A stretch of DNA of 64,000 nt, taken from positions 124,001-188,000 of the forward strand of contig NZ_JACKTL010000008.1 of NCBI RefSeq assembly GCF_025822245.1. Reading direction: 5' to 3'. The DNA is from Mycolicibacterium hodleri. Its GTDB lineage: Bacteria > Actinomycetota > Actinomycetes > Mycobacteriales > Mycobacteriaceae. Below the pieces are notes generated by a model, which did no database searches, was not told the DNA's origin, and saw only the letters and a program-made list of their open reading frames with translations. Of the stretch, positions 40,904 through 51,112 are shown piece after piece. Position numbers and translations under genes: made by a program. Within the stretch, counting starts at the first letter, position 1; the number at the start of each line of letters is the position of its first letter.

Positions 40904-41653
40904 TCATGGCGTCTCGGGCCGCCGCCCGCTCGTGGTCTGCGAGGCGGCCGACACGTCGCAGGTCACGTCGACCAGCCCCGCGGCGCGCATCACGTCGCTC
41001 ACCTCGTCGACGTCGAAGAGCCGCACCGGCGCCCACCGTGACGCCGCGACACCGACCCGTCGCACCGGCGCCGGTCCTCGCGCGCACGTGGTGAGCACGG
41101 CGATCCGGCCGCCGGGCACGAGCACCCGGATCATCTCCCGGAGCGCGCCGAACGGGTCGTCCATCAAATAGAGCGCGCCGTAGCAGCTGACGGCGTCGAC
41201 GGTCGCGTCGTCGAAGGGCAGGTCCACGGCGTCGGCCCGGACGTAACCGACTGGGCTGTCCGGCGCGGTGTCGCGCACCGCCTGCGCGAGCATCGTGGCG
41301 GAGCTGTCCACCCCGATCACGAGCCCGTCGGCTCCGACGGTGTCCACCAGGGTGCGGGTGGTGTTTCCCGGCCCGCAGGCGACGTCGAGGACGGTGTTGC
41401 CGGGCTGGACGTCGAGCAGCCGCAGCTTGGTCCGGTTCTCCTGCGCGGCGTTTCGCGCGGTAAACCCCCAGAACAGGACGGGCCGCCACAGCTGCTCGTA
41501 GATCATCGGGAGTACCGAAGACCCCATCAGACGCTGGCCCGTCGTCTGCGGCACCTCGACGGCACCCATCACGTCCAGGTAGCCGTCGACCACCGTCGCG
41601 GAACGGTTGAGCAGCTCGCGGGTCCTCCGGCCGCCGGGACCGGACAGCGTCAC
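40904..41653 (-). CDS. Class I SAM-dependent methyltransferase
   Basis: A 249-residue methyltransferase. The SAM-binding motif I is VLDVACGPGNTTR, the acidic loop is VIGVDSS, and the post-motifs VRADAVDLPFDD and ALYLMDDPFGALREMIRVLVPGG follow the UbiE/Methyltransf_11 pattern. An N-terminal helical extension of about 85 residues may form part of the substrate pocket. Its GTG overlaps the TGA of mkl, so the two are co-translated. The substrate is unknown; a lipid or quinone is possible from the fold. Confidence 0.85.
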   Translation of the reverse strand: MTLSGPGGRRTRELLNRSATVVDGYLDVMGAVEVPQTTGQRLMGSSVLPMIYEQLWRPVLFWGFTARNAAQENRTKLRLLDVQPGNTVLDVACGPGNTTRTLVDTVGADGLVIGVDSSATMLAQAVRDTAPDSPVGYVRADAVDLPFDDATVDAVSCYGALYLMDDPFGALREMIRVLVPGGRIAVLTTCARGPAPVRRVGVAASRWAPVRLFDVDEVSDVMRAAGLVDVTCDVSAASQTTSGRRPETP

Positions 41654-42732
41654 TCCTTGGCGACGGGGATCGAGGCCGTGGGGGCCTCTTCTTCGGCGCC
41701 GTTGCGGTTGCGCGCGGTGGCGTCGTTGTCCGGGTTGTACCCGGGGTGCTGGTTGGTGCCGTCGAGGTCGGCGCGGATGGCTTCCTGCGCAGCCGGGGGC
41801 AGGGTGTGCATGATCTCGCGCACCCGGGCCTGACGACGCCCGACGGCCTTGCGCTCCGGCATGCCCGGGGTCGCGTTGACCTGCGGCGGCACACCCTCGA
41901 TCTCCTCGGTACCACCGTCGTGGTGACCGGCGTCGATCATGGCCTGCTCCTCGGCCATCGTCGACTCGTCCTTCTCCTCGGACATGCCGATCGGCCCGAT
42001 GCGGCGACCGTTGAGGAACTGCTTGACCACCGGCTCGTCCGAGGTCAGCAGCACCTCGCGCGGACCGAACATCACCAGGTGCTTACGGAACAACATGCCC
42101 ATGTTGTCGGGCACCGTGCGCGCGATGTTGATGTTGTGCGTGACGATCAGGATGGTGCAGTCGATCTGGGCGTTGATGTCGATCAGCAGCTGCGACAGAT
42201 AGGCCGTACGGACGGGGTCCAGACCGGAGTCCGGCTCGTCGCAGAGGATGATCTGCGGGTCCAGCACCAAGGATCGGGCCAGCCCGGCGCGCTTGCGCAT
42301 ACCGCCGGAGATCTCGCCGGGGAACTTGGTCTCGTCGCCGGTCAGGCCGACCAGGTCCAGCTTCTCCATCACGATCTGACGGATCTCGGATTCCTTCTTC
42401 TTCGTGTGCTCACGAAGCGGGAAGGCGGTGTTGTCGTAGAGGCTCATGGAGCCGAAGAGGGCGCCGTCCTGGAACATCACCCCGAACAGGGTGCGGATCT
42501 CGTAGAGCTCCTTGGCCGAGCACTCGATGATGTTGGTGCCGTCGGCGATGATCTTGCCGCGCTCGGGACGCAGCAGACCGATCAGAGACTTCAGGAACAC
42601 CGACTTGCCGGTACCGGAGGGGCCCAGCAGCACGCTGACCTCACCCGCCGGCAGATCGAAGGTGACGTCTTCCCAGATTCGCTGGGGCCCGAAGGACTTC
42701 GTCAATCCCTCAACCTGAATACCGATGCCCAC
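41650..42732 (-). CDS. mkl: Mce transporter ATPase Mkl (MceG)
   Basis: A 360-residue ABC ATPase that energises Mce lipid and sterol importers encoded elsewhere. Walker A GPSGTGKS, signature SGGMRKRAG, Walker B ILCDEPDSGLD and the H-loop VTHN are intact. The C-terminal extension with GRRIGPIGMSEEKDE and RKAVGRRQARVREIMHTLP is specific to actinobacterial MceG and is needed for its stability in known homologues. The GTG start is supported by GGAAGGG six bases before it and gives almost the length of Rv0655; a longer upstream frame is unlikely. The final 35 residues diverge from M. tuberculosis Mkl. Confidence 0.95.
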   Translation of the reverse strand: MGIGIQVEGLTKSFGPQRIWEDVTFDLPAGEVSVLLGPSGTGKSVFLKSLIGLLRPERGKIIADGTNIIECSAKELYEIRTLFGVMFQDGALFGSMSLYDNTAFPLREHTKKKESEIRQIVMEKLDLVGLTGDETKFPGEISGGMRKRAGLARSLVLDPQIILCDEPDSGLDPVRTAYLSQLLIDINAQIDCTILIVTHNINIARTVPDNMGMLFRKHLVMFGPREVLLTSDEPVVKQFLNGRRIGPIGMSEEKDESTMAEEQAMIDAGHHDGGTEEIEGVPPQVNATPGMPERKAVGRRQARVREIMHTLPPAAQEAIRADLDGTNQHPGYNPDNDATARNRNGAEEEAPTASIPVAKE

Positions 42733-42890
42733 GCGCGACCCTTCCGCCAGTGCTTTTGCTCGCCACACAGACACACCCGCCTGTGGCTTGAGTCACTGTA
42801 GCGCACCGGGTCTGGGCACTCTTCGCTTTGCCAGCCATTGGACGCCCGGGTCGGCGGCACCAACGTTTGCTCCGGACGCGTCACGACACC

Positions 42891-42927
42891 AAAAAGCCGC
42901 CCGGGATCGCGATGATCCCGGGCGGCT
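42891..42927 (-). terminator. Intrinsic terminator after rplL
   Basis: Perfect 14-bp arms AGCCGCCCGGGATC and GATCCCGGGCGGCT around a 5-base loop, followed on the minus strand by TTTT. It lies 18 bases after the rplL stop and separates the rplJL transcript from mkl. Confidence 0.93.
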
Positions 42928-42944
42928 CTTGGAAGCAGTTACTA

Positions 42945-43334
42945 CTACTTGACGGTGACGGTGGCGCCAGCGGCCTCGAGCTTGGCCTTGGCGTCGTCGG
43001 CCTGATCCTTGTTGACCTTCTCGAGCAGCGGCTTGGGGGCGCCGTCGACGAGATCCTTGGCTTCCTTCAGGCCCAGGCCCGAGACGATCTCGCGGACGAC
43101 CTTGATGACGCCGATCTTCTTCTCGCCGGCACCCTCGAGGATGACGTCGAATTCCGACTGCTCCTCGGCGGCCTCGGCGGGCGCGCCACCGGCGGGGCCG
43201 GCAGCGGCAACGGCGACCGGGGCGGCCGCGGTGACGTCGAAGGTCTCCTCGAAGGCCTTGACGAACTCCGAGAGCTCCAACAGGGTCAGTTCCTTGAACG
43301 CGTCGAGCAGGTCTTCGGTGCTGAGCTTGGCCAT
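42945..43334 (-). CDS. rplL: 50S ribosomal protein L7/L12
   Basis: A 129-residue stalk protein. The N-terminal dimerisation helix ([24 protein letters not shown]), an Ala/Pro-rich flexible hinge and the C-terminal factor-binding domain ([31 protein letters not shown]) are all present. It recruits EF-Tu and EF-G to the ribosome. It is 45 bases after rplJ and followed by a strong terminator. Confidence 0.98.
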   Translation of the reverse strand: MAKLSTEDLLDAFKELTLLELSEFVKAFEETFDVTAAAPVAVAAAGPAGGAPAEAAEEQSEFDVILEGAGEKKIGVIKVVREIVSGLGLKEAKDLVDGAPKPLLEKVNKDQADDAKAKLEAAGATVTVK

Positions 43335-43379
43335 TGTGTGGTCCTTCCTAGATTCTTGCGTGGTTCTTGATGGGTGGTG

Positions 43380-43994
43380 TTATTCGGCGTCGGCCGGGGC
43401 GTCGGCCGCGGCGTCCGTCGGTGCTTCTACTTCTGCGTCGTCCGCGGCGGCGGCGGGAGCGGCGGCGGGGCCACCTTCGGCGGCCTCCCTCTTCTCCTGC
43501 AGTGCGAAGACGAGGCGGGCGACCTGCGACGCCGGGGCGGCGAACAGCGCCGCGGCCTGGCTGGTCTTGGCCTTCATCGCGCCGGCCAGCTTGGCCAGCA
43601 GCACCTCGCGCGACTCGAGGTCGGCGATGCGGTTGACCTCGTCCACGGACAGCGCCTTGCCGTCCATGAAGCCGCCCTTGATGACGAGGGCCTTGTGATC
43701 CTTGGCGAACGTCTTGATTGCCTTGGCGGCATCGACGGGCTCACCCTTGATGAACGCGATGGCGGTCGGGCCGGTGAACAGCTCGTCGAGACCCGTCACA
43801 CCTGCCTCGGACGCGGCACGCTTCACCAGGGTGTTCTTGGCGACCGAGTAGGTCGCGCCGCCACCGAGGGACTTGCGCAGATCCGCAAGGTTGGCCACGG
43901 TGAGGCCGCGATACTCGGTGACGACCGTGGCGGTCGACTCCTTGAACTGCTCGGCGATGTCGGCAACGGCGGTGGCCTTGTCAGCTTTGGCCAT
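43380..43994 (-). CDS. rplJ: 50S ribosomal protein L10
   Basis: A 204-residue stalk base protein that binds 23S rRNA and the L7/L12 dimers. The N-terminal [22 protein letters not shown] and GPTAIAF segments are typical. The Ala-rich acidic C-terminal tail (about residues 170-204) is characteristic of mycobacterial L10. A strong AGGAGG precedes the ATG. It is first in rplJ-rplL and preceded by a long structured leader. Confidence 0.98.
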   Translation of the reverse strand: MAKADKATAVADIAEQFKESTATVVTEYRGLTVANLADLRKSLGGGATYSVAKNTLVKRAASEAGVTGLDELFTGPTAIAFIKGEPVDAAKAIKTFAKDHKALVIKGGFMDGKALSVDEVNRIADLESREVLLAKLAGAMKAKTSQAAALFAAPASQVARLVFALQEKREAAEGGPAAAPAAAADDAEVEAPTDAAADAPADAE

Positions 43995-44237
43995 GCATGC
44001 CTCCTATCTCGGTTGGGTCCGGTCCCCGGAAAGAGGGAAGACCCCGGAAACGACGAACGCCCCGGACGCAGTGCGGCCGGGGCGTGAAGATCCGCTGACG
44101 CTAGCCAACGGTGATGCCTCGTCCTCCTGCGTGGGCCGCCCGGATCCTGATGAGCCGCTTGCGCGAAGAACAACAGGCGTAGCCGGGACCTTCAACCGAT
44201 TTCTCGGTGACCGACGGTCTTCGGTGGAACAGAGGAG
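43995..44237 (-). promoter_or_regulatory. rplJ leader with hairpin (probable L10 autoregulatory leader)
   Basis: About 240 bases of untranslated leader between the predicted promoter and rplJ. It contains a 9-bp perfect stem, ACGCCCCGG/CCGGGGCGT (44057-44085), and upstream minus-strand segments such as GAAGACCGTCGGTCACCGA and CGCAGGAGGACGAGG that resemble the L10 leader found before rplJ in many bacteria. L10 (with L7/L12) binding there represses its own operon. Assignment is by position and general pattern, not by covariance search. Confidence 0.55.
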
Positions 44238-44267
44238 AGAATAGCGCGCCGGGCGCCGATCAGCCAA
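44238..44267 (-). promoter_or_regulatory. Predicted rplJL promoter
   Basis: On the minus strand TTGGCT (44267-44262) and TATTCT (44243-44238) are 18 bases apart, a fair SigA-type promoter. The remaining 250 bases up to 44521 hold no gene and presumably the promoter of the divergent small gene; a TAATACT stretch near 44450 is a possible -10. Confidence 0.5.
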
Positions 44268-44521
44268 AACGCGCGCCTTCCGCTGGTCCATGGCGACGTC
44301 GAACGCGGGCCGCGCGCGGGCCCGAACCTGGAGAAATGCTGGGAATGGCCCGCGCCAGCTACTCACAGCTCGCTGCCAGAGTGCGCGGCCGCTCCGCGAC
44401 GCGCTCGCCGGGTTCCTTCCATCGGTCGCCTTCCTTGCAGGTAACACGTAATACTTTCCGCATTGCCATTGCGGTGGGGGGCTGTAATCATTGGTGCACT
44501 GATTGGGGGATCGGCAAACAC

Positions 44522-44938
44522 ATGAAAAGTTCCAACGGGCGTCGTCATGATACGAACGCAGTGGTTCGCTCAACATCTCGGAACAGCCCGGAGCTGGAAC
44601 GTCTGATCGAAGCGCAGGCCACACTCGACCACGCGCGACGCAACGCCAAGTGGAAGCGCGAGTGCAAGAACTTGCAGTCGGCCTCGCACGCGGTGCAGGT
44701 CGCGGCCTTGGCCGCGCACGAGGCCGGAATCGGGTGGGCCGAGATCGGCGACGTCCTCGGGATCGAACGTGCGATGCCGCAGCCGAGTAGCGCGACCGTG
44801 GCCCCGTTGCCGACCCCGCCTCCGCCGCCCGTGCACGAGCCCGTCGTCGAACTCGACCCCGCCCGGCACCGCAACCATCACGTGGTCACCGCGGCCCACT
44901 GCCTCTTTCCCGACAAGAGGCAGTGGGCCGCGAACTAG
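44522..44938 (+). CDS. Small basic protein with HTH-like segment, unknown function
   Basis: About 138 residues, soluble. A basic N-terminus and a long helix (LERLIEAQATLDHARRNAKWKRECKN) lead into a segment, HEAGIGWAEIGDVLGIER, that resembles a helix-turn-helix. A Pro-rich linker and a His-rich tail follow. It may be a small DNA-binding protein, but I recognise no family. The ATG is the best of several starts; the ribosome site is weak. It is divergent from rplJ, and its last codons form one side of a perfect 18-bp hairpin that faces aglA. Confidence 0.6.
   Translation: MKSSNGRRHDTNAVVRSTSRNSPELERLIEAQATLDHARRNAKWKRECKNLQSASHAVQVAALAAHEAGIGWAEIGDVLGIERAMPQPSSATVAPLPTPPPPPVHEPVVELDPARHRNHHVVTAAHCLFPDKRQWAAN
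44890..44932. terminator. 18-bp perfect inverted repeat, likely bidirectional terminator inside a CDS end
   Basis: CGCGGCCCACTGCCTCTT and its exact reverse complement are separated by TCCCGAC. The hairpin ends four bases before the stop codon of the small HTH-like gene and seven bases from the stop of the convergent alpha-glucosidase gene. Its place between two abutting convergent genes suggests it ends transcription in both directions while also encoding protein. Confidence 0.75.
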
Positions 44939-46582
44939 TCAGGCCTTCGGGGTCACCAGCCAGGCCGCCGCGTCGGGCGGCAGCTCGGTGGTGGTGCCCG
45001 CAACCGATGCCAGCACCACCGTGGCGTCGGTCGGCAGCTCTACCACCCGGTCGCCCGTGTTGACCCAGCACTGCGCGTCGCCCCGCCGGAACGCGGCCAC
45101 CTCGGGCGCGGTGGGGATCCACTCCAGCTCGCCTGACTCCACCCACGTCGACGCACGCACCGACAGTGCTTCGCGATACAGGTTGAGCGTCGAGTCGGGA
45201 TCGCGGTCCTGCGCGGCGGCGGTGCGCGAGGCCCAGTGTCGAGGTTGCGGCAGCCACGTCGTGGCGTCGGCGTTGGGCGAGAATCCGTATGGCGCAGCGT
45301 CTCCGGCCCACGGCAGGGGTACCCGGCATCCGTCACGACCGACGTCGGTGTGCCCGGACTGCTCCCAGATCGGATCCTGACGGACGTCGTTCGGCAGGTC
45401 CTCGACCTCCTCGAGCCCCAGCTCCTCGCCCTGGTAGACGTAGGCGGTGCCCGGCAGCGCCAGCTGCAGCAGCGCCGCCGCCCTGGCTCGGCGCAGCCCC
45501 AACGCGTAGTCGGCGGGCTCTTCGCCCCAACGGCTCCGTTCCCAGTCGGTCTCGACGAGGTGGTCGGGTTGCGACCTGGCGTATCGGGTGACGGTGCGGG
45601 TCACGTCGTGGTTGGACAGCACCCAGGTCGGCGGGGCGCCGACGGACGCCGCTTCCTTGACGGCGTCGTCGACGACGGTTCGCAGGATGCTTGCCCGCCA
45701 AGGCGCGCGAAGGAAGTCGAACTGGAACGCGGTGTGCAGTTCGTCGAAGCGAAGGTAGCGCGCCAGCCGCTCGTTGTTCGGCACCCACGCCTCGGCGATG
45801 AAGATGCGTTCGGGCACATAGCGATTCGCCACCGCGCGCCACCCCCGGTAGACGTCGTGGACGCCGTCTTGGTCCCAGGCGGGGTGGGACTCGTTGTGCT
45901 GGACCAACGTCGGCGCGGCATCGTGCCCGGGGCCACCGTCGGGCAGCCCGTCGGCCTTGACCAATCCGTGGGCGACGTCGATGCGAAACCCGTCGACGCC
46001 CTTGTCGAACCAGAACGCCAGGACGTCTTCGAACTCGGCGCGCACCTCCGGGTTCTCCCAGTTGAAGTCGGGCTGACCGGGCGCGAAGAGATGCAGGTAC
46101 CACTGGCCGTCGGGCACCCTGGTCCAGGCGGGCCCGCCGAAGACGCTCTGCCAGTCGTTGGGCGGCAGCTCGCCGTCCTTCCCCTTGCCGGCCCGAAAGT
46201 GGTAGCGCTGCCTGGCCTTTGAATCACCAGCCAGTGCCGCGACGAACCACCTGTGGTGATCCGAGCTGTGGTTGGGCACGATGTCGAGCAGCACGCGGAT
46301 GCCGGCCTCGTGCGCCTCGGCGATCACCAGGTCGGCCTCGGCCAGGGTTCCGTACAGCGGTTCGACGTCGCGGTAGTCGGCCACGTCGTAACCGCCGTCG
46401 GCCAGCGGTGACGGATACCAGGGGTTGATCCAGATGGCGTCGACGCCGAGCCGCGCCAGGTACGGCAGGCGGTCGCGCAGGCCCGCGATGTCACCGACGC
46501 CGTCACCGCTTCCGTCGGCGAAGCTGCGGATGTAGACCTGGTACACGACGGCGGTCTGCCACCAGGATTCTGCGGGTGCCAC
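44939..46582 (-). CDS. aglA: GH13 alpha-glucosidase (oligo-1,6-glucosidase/AglA type)
   Basis: A 547-residue glycoside hydrolase of family 13. Conserved regions are seen in order: LLDIVPNHSSDHH, GFRIDVAHG with the nucleophile Asp202, IFIAEAW with the acid/base Glu, and VLSNHDVTR with the third carboxylate. The C-terminal domain is short. It hydrolyses terminal alpha-glucosidic bonds of maltose, isomaltose, trehalose-related or similar glucosides inside the cell, as no signal peptide is present. GAGGAGA precedes the GTG start. It is divergent from an LpqY/SugABC-like importer and likely acts on the imported sugar. Confidence 0.9.
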   Translation of the reverse strand: MAPAESWWQTAVVYQVYIRSFADGSGDGVGDIAGLRDRLPYLARLGVDAIWINPWYPSPLADGGYDVADYRDVEPLYGTLAEADLVIAEAHEAGIRVLLDIVPNHSSDHHRWFVAALAGDSKARQRYHFRAGKGKDGELPPNDWQSVFGGPAWTRVPDGQWYLHLFAPGQPDFNWENPEVRAEFEDVLAFWFDKGVDGFRIDVAHGLVKADGLPDGGPGHDAAPTLVQHNESHPAWDQDGVHDVYRGWRAVANRYVPERIFIAEAWVPNNERLARYLRFDELHTAFQFDFLRAPWRASILRTVVDDAVKEAASVGAPPTWVLSNHDVTRTVTRYARSQPDHLVETDWERSRWGEEPADYALGLRRARAAALLQLALPGTAYVYQGEELGLEEVEDLPNDVRQDPIWEQSGHTDVGRDGCRVPLPWAGDAAPYGFSPNADATTWLPQPRHWASRTAAAQDRDPDSTLNLYREALSVRASTWVESGELEWIPTAPEVAAFRRGDAQCWVNTGDRVVELPTDATVVLASVAGTTTELPPDAAAWLVTPKA

Positions 46583-46746
46583 GGCTCTCCTCGGATCGGT
46601 TGGACGGACGTCGTTGCGGACTACCCGCTGGGCGGCCCGACGATACCCTCACGCCGCTGGTCGATCGGGAGTCTCAGTTCTACAACGGCTTTCGAGAGTC
46701 GGCGTCGACCGTCGTCGTCAAGCCTGGGCAACCTCCCCACAGTCCC

Positions 46747-46762
46747 TGTGAGTTGTGCCACA
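46747..46762. promoter_or_regulatory. Candidate CRP-binding site upstream of the sugar importer
   Basis: TGTGAGTTGTGCCACA matches the mycobacterial CRP consensus TGTGA-N6-TCACA at nine of ten conserved positions. It lies 46 bases before the binding-protein start, in the 225-base gap shared with the divergent alpha-glucosidase. No other strong signal was seen in that gap. Confidence 0.5.
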
Positions 46763-46807
46763 CTCGTGTGCAGGTTGAGATGGCTGCTGCTCGACAGACG
46801 AGGATGC

Positions 46808-48118
46808 ATGAAACGAATTCAGTTCGCCCATTCACCGATACGACGGGCAATCGCGCTGGCCAGCGCTTCGATGGTGGCGGCAACGGTGTTGTCCGGCTGC
46901 GGGAGTGAGGGTGGTCCCCCGACGCTGACGTGGTACATCCTGCCCGACAACGGTGGATCCGCCGCACGCGCCGAACAGTGTGCGGACGCCTCGGGTGGTG
47001 CCTACGAGGTGCGGATCGAGTCGCTGCCCAGCACCGCCACCGCGCAGCGGGAGCAGATGGTGCGGCGCCTGGCGGCCGGGGACAGTTCGATCGACGTGGT
47101 GAGCCTCGACGTGGTGTTCACCGCGGAGTTCTCCCATGCGGGCTTCCTGCGCCCGTACTCCGCCGAGGAGACCGCCCGCCTCACCGCGGGAATGCTGCCG
47201 GCGCCGGTGAAGACCGGCATGTGGGACGGCAAGCTCTTCGGCGCACCGTACAAGTCCAACGCCCAGCTGCTCTGGTATCGCAAGTCGTTGGCGGCCGCGG
47301 CCGGCGTCGACCCCACCAGTCCGAACTTCACCTGGGACGACATGCTGAAAGCCGCTGTGGGTCAAGGGAAGAAGATCTCCACCCAGGGTCAGCGGTACGA
47401 GGGTTACATGGTTTGGATCAACGCGCTGGTGCTCTCCGCCGGCGGCCAAGTGCTCCAGGACGTCGAGGCGGGACGCAAGGCCAAGCCGTCGCTGGCCAGT
47501 CCCGCCGGCGAGAAGGCCGCCGAGATCGTCGGAAATCTCGCACGATCCACTGCCGCGCCCGTCGACCTGTCCAACGCCGCCGAGGAGCAGGCGCGCGCGA
47601 CGTTCCAGTCGGAGCAGGGCATGTTCATGTTGAACTGGCCATACGTGCTCGCCGCCGCCCGCACCGCGGCCAAGGCGGGGACACTCGACCAGGCCGTCGT
47701 CGACGACATCGGCTGGGCCCGCTACCCGAGGGTCTTCGCCGACCGTCCCAGCGCTCCCCCGCTCGGCGGGGCCAACCTGGGCGTCGGCGCCTACTCGAAG
47801 CATCCGGACCAGGCCGTCCAGCTGGTGGAGTGCATCAACGCCGAACCGAAGGCCACCCAGTACATGCTCGACGAGAGTGAGGCGTCGCCGTACGCCGCCT
47901 CCTACGACGATCCCAAGGTCCGTGCCGAGTACGCCAACGCAGACCTGATTCGCGAGTCCATCGGCGAGGGCGGTCCCCGCCCGGTGACGCCGTACTACAC
48001 CGACGTCGCGGGGGCGATCACCCAGACGTGGCACCCGCCTGCGTCGGTGACCGAGAAAACACCCAAGGAGTCAGACCAATTCGTGGCCGACGTACTGGCG
48101 GGAAGGCGGCTGCTGTGA
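46808..48118 (+). CDS. ABC transporter substrate-binding lipoprotein (LpqY-like)
   Basis: A 436-residue type-2 binding protein with a signal peptide ending in the lipobox VLSGC (cysteine near residue 31). The mature domain has the sugar-binding pattern of the LpqY/UgpB/MalE group (VVSLDVVFTAEFSHAGFLRPYS, APYKSNAQLLWYRKSL, GMFMLNWPYVLAA, LGGANLGVGAYS). It would bind an alpha-glucoside such as trehalose or maltose at the membrane surface. It is related to but clearly diverged from M. tuberculosis LpqY, so the ligand may differ. Its stop overlaps the next permease start (GTGA). Confidence 0.88.
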   Translation: MKRIQFAHSPIRRAIALASASMVAATVLSGCGSEGGPPTLTWYILPDNGGSAARAEQCADASGGAYEVRIESLPSTATAQREQMVRRLAAGDSSIDVVSLDVVFTAEFSHAGFLRPYSAEETARLTAGMLPAPVKTGMWDGKLFGAPYKSNAQLLWYRKSLAAAAGVDPTSPNFTWDDMLKAAVGQGKKISTQGQRYEGYMVWINALVLSAGGQVLQDVEAGRKAKPSLASPAGEKAAEIVGNLARSTAAPVDLSNAAEEQARATFQSEQGMFMLNWPYVLAAARTAAKAGTLDQAVVDDIGWARYPRVFADRPSAPPLGGANLGVGAYSKHPDQAVQLVECINAEPKATQYMLDESEASPYAASYDDPKVRAEYANADLIRESIGEGGPRPVTPYYTDVAGAITQTWHPPASVTEKTPKESDQFVADVLAGRRLL

Positions 48119-49059
48119 CCGCGGTCGAGGAGGCGCCCGTCCAGACGAAGGACGCCGGCAAGTCGGGCAAGAAGGTGACCAGTGAGCGTGTCCGCGGCGA
48201 GCGTCGGCTCGGCATCTATCTGACGCTGCCGTCGTACGTGGTGATGCTGCTGGTCACCGCCTACCCGCTGGGTTACGCACTGGTGTTGTCGCTGTACAAC
48301 TTTCGGCTCACCGACCCGGATGGCCGCACCTTCGTCGGGCTGGGCAACTTCGGGGTCATCCTGACCGACCCCGTGTGGTGGAACGACTTCGTCACGACGC
48401 TGGCCATCACCGTCGTCACCGTCGCGATCGAACTCGTGCTGGGGTTCTGCTTCGCGTTCGTGATGTTGCGCATCATTCGGGGCCGCGGCCCGCTGCGCAC
48501 GGCGATCCTGATCCCCTACGGCATCGTGACCGTGGTGTCGGCCTTCATCTGGCGGTACGCCTTCGCCACCGACTCCGGGTTCGTCAACCAGTGGCTCAAC
48601 CTGACCGACTTCGACTGGTTCGGCAACCGCTGGTCGGCCATCTTCGTGATCTGTCTGTCCGAGATCTGGAAGACGACGCCGTTCATCTCGCTGCTGCTAC
48701 TGGCCGGTCTGGTTCAGGTGCCCGAGGACATGCAGGAGGCCGCCAAGGTCGACGGGGCGACGGCGTGGCAGCGGCTGTGGAAGATCACGCTGCCGAACAT
48801 GAAGGCCGCCATCATGGTGGCGCTGTTGTTCCGCACGCTGGACGCGTGGCGCATCTTCGACAACCCGTACGTCATGACCGCCGGTGCCAACAACACCGAG
48901 ACCATCTCCTTCCTGGCTTATCGGCAGAACGTCACGCTGGTGAATCTGGGCATGGGCTCGGCGATCTCGGTGCTGTTGTTCATCACCGTGGTGGTCATCG
49001 CATGGATCTTCATCAAGGTGTTCAAGACCGATCTCTCGCAAGTCAGGGGTGACCAGTGA
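48115..49059 (+). CDS. Sugar ABC transporter permease (SugA/MalF type)
   Basis: A 314-residue permease with six main membrane segments after a hydrophilic N-terminus of about 35 residues. The EAA loop that contacts the ATPase reads EAAKVDGATAWQRLWKITLPNM. It pairs with the SugB-type permease that overlaps it by four bases. GTG start. Part of the importer operon with the LpqY-like lipoprotein. Confidence 0.92.
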   Translation: MTAVEEAPVQTKDAGKSGKKVTSERVRGERRLGIYLTLPSYVVMLLVTAYPLGYALVLSLYNFRLTDPDGRTFVGLGNFGVILTDPVWWNDFVTTLAITVVTVAIELVLGFCFAFVMLRIIRGRGPLRTAILIPYGIVTVVSAFIWRYAFATDSGFVNQWLNLTDFDWFGNRWSAIFVICLSEIWKTTPFISLLLLAGLVQVPEDMQEAAKVDGATAWQRLWKITLPNMKAAIMVALLFRTLDAWRIFDNPYVMTAGANNTETISFLAYRQNVTLVNLGMGSAISVLLFITVVVIAWIFIKVFKTDLSQVRGDQ

Positions 49060-49889
49060 GCAGCGCCAAGAGCGCCCGGTGGTGGACGATCGCCGGCATC
49101 GTGATCGTGCTCTACAGCTTCGTGCCGCTGCTGTGGATGATCAGCCTGGCCTTCAAACCGCCGTCGGACATCGTGTCGGGAACGCCGCAGTTCCTGCCGA
49201 GCACCTTCACCCTGGACAACTTCGCGCAGATATTCAGCAACCCGCTGTTCACGCGGGCGCTGATCAACTCGATCGGCATCGCGGTCATCGCCACCCTGAT
49301 CTCGGTGGTGGTCGCCATGTTCGCCGCGTATGCGATTGCGCGGCTTGAGTTTCCGGGCAAGAAGGTGCTGCTGTCGCTGGCATTGGGCATCGCGATGTTC
49401 CCGCAGGCCGCGCTGGTCGGCCCGTTGTTCGACATGTGGCGCGGACTCGGGATCTACGACACCTGGCTGGGGTTGATCATCCCCTACCTGACGTTCGCGC
49501 TGCCGCTGTCGATCTGGACCATGTCGGCGTTCTTCCGGCAGATTCCGTGGGAGATGGAACACGCCGCCCAGGTCGACGGTGCCACGGCGTGGCAGGCGTT
49601 CCGCAAGGTCATCGTGCCGCTCGCGGCGCCGGGGGTGTTCACGACCGCCATCCTGACGTTCTTCTTCTGCTGGAACGACTTCCTGTTCGCCATCTCGTTG
49701 ACCTCCACCGACAGTGCCCGCACGGTTCCCGCGGCGCTGGCGTTCTTCCAGGGTGCCTCGTACTTCGAGTCGCCGGTGCCCTACATCATGGCGGCGTCGG
49801 TCATCGTCACGATCCCCGTCGTCATCCTCGTCCTCGTCTTTCAACGCCGCATCGTCGCCGGCCTCACCTCCGGCGCAGTGAAGGGATAA
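49056..49889 (+). CDS. Sugar ABC transporter permease (SugB/MalG type)
   Basis: A 277-residue permease with six membrane segments. The EAA loop is EHAAQVDGATAWQAFRKVIVPLAAPG. The N-terminal pattern (YSFVPLLWMISLAFKPPSDI) is typical of MalG/SugB proteins. GTG start overlapping the stop of the SugA-type gene; the ATPase gene starts two bases after its own stop. Confidence 0.92.
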   Translation: MSSAKSARWWTIAGIVIVLYSFVPLLWMISLAFKPPSDIVSGTPQFLPSTFTLDNFAQIFSNPLFTRALINSIGIAVIATLISVVVAMFAAYAIARLEFPGKKVLLSLALGIAMFPQAALVGPLFDMWRGLGIYDTWLGLIIPYLTFALPLSIWTMSAFFRQIPWEMEHAAQVDGATAWQAFRKVIVPLAAPGVFTTAILTFFFCWNDFLFAISLTSTDSARTVPAALAFFQGASYFESPVPYIMAASVIVTIPVVILVLVFQRRIVAGLTSGAVKG

Positions 49890-49891
49890 CC

Positions 49892-51100
<1,209 letters not shown>

Positions 51101-51112
51101 CGGAGGCCGGTC

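Noticed and set aside
44207-44521. N-terminal extension of the small HTH-like gene into the rplJ promoter region
   Set aside because: It overlaps the rplJ promoter and reads as low-quality coding sequence; the ATG at 44522 begins the helical region.
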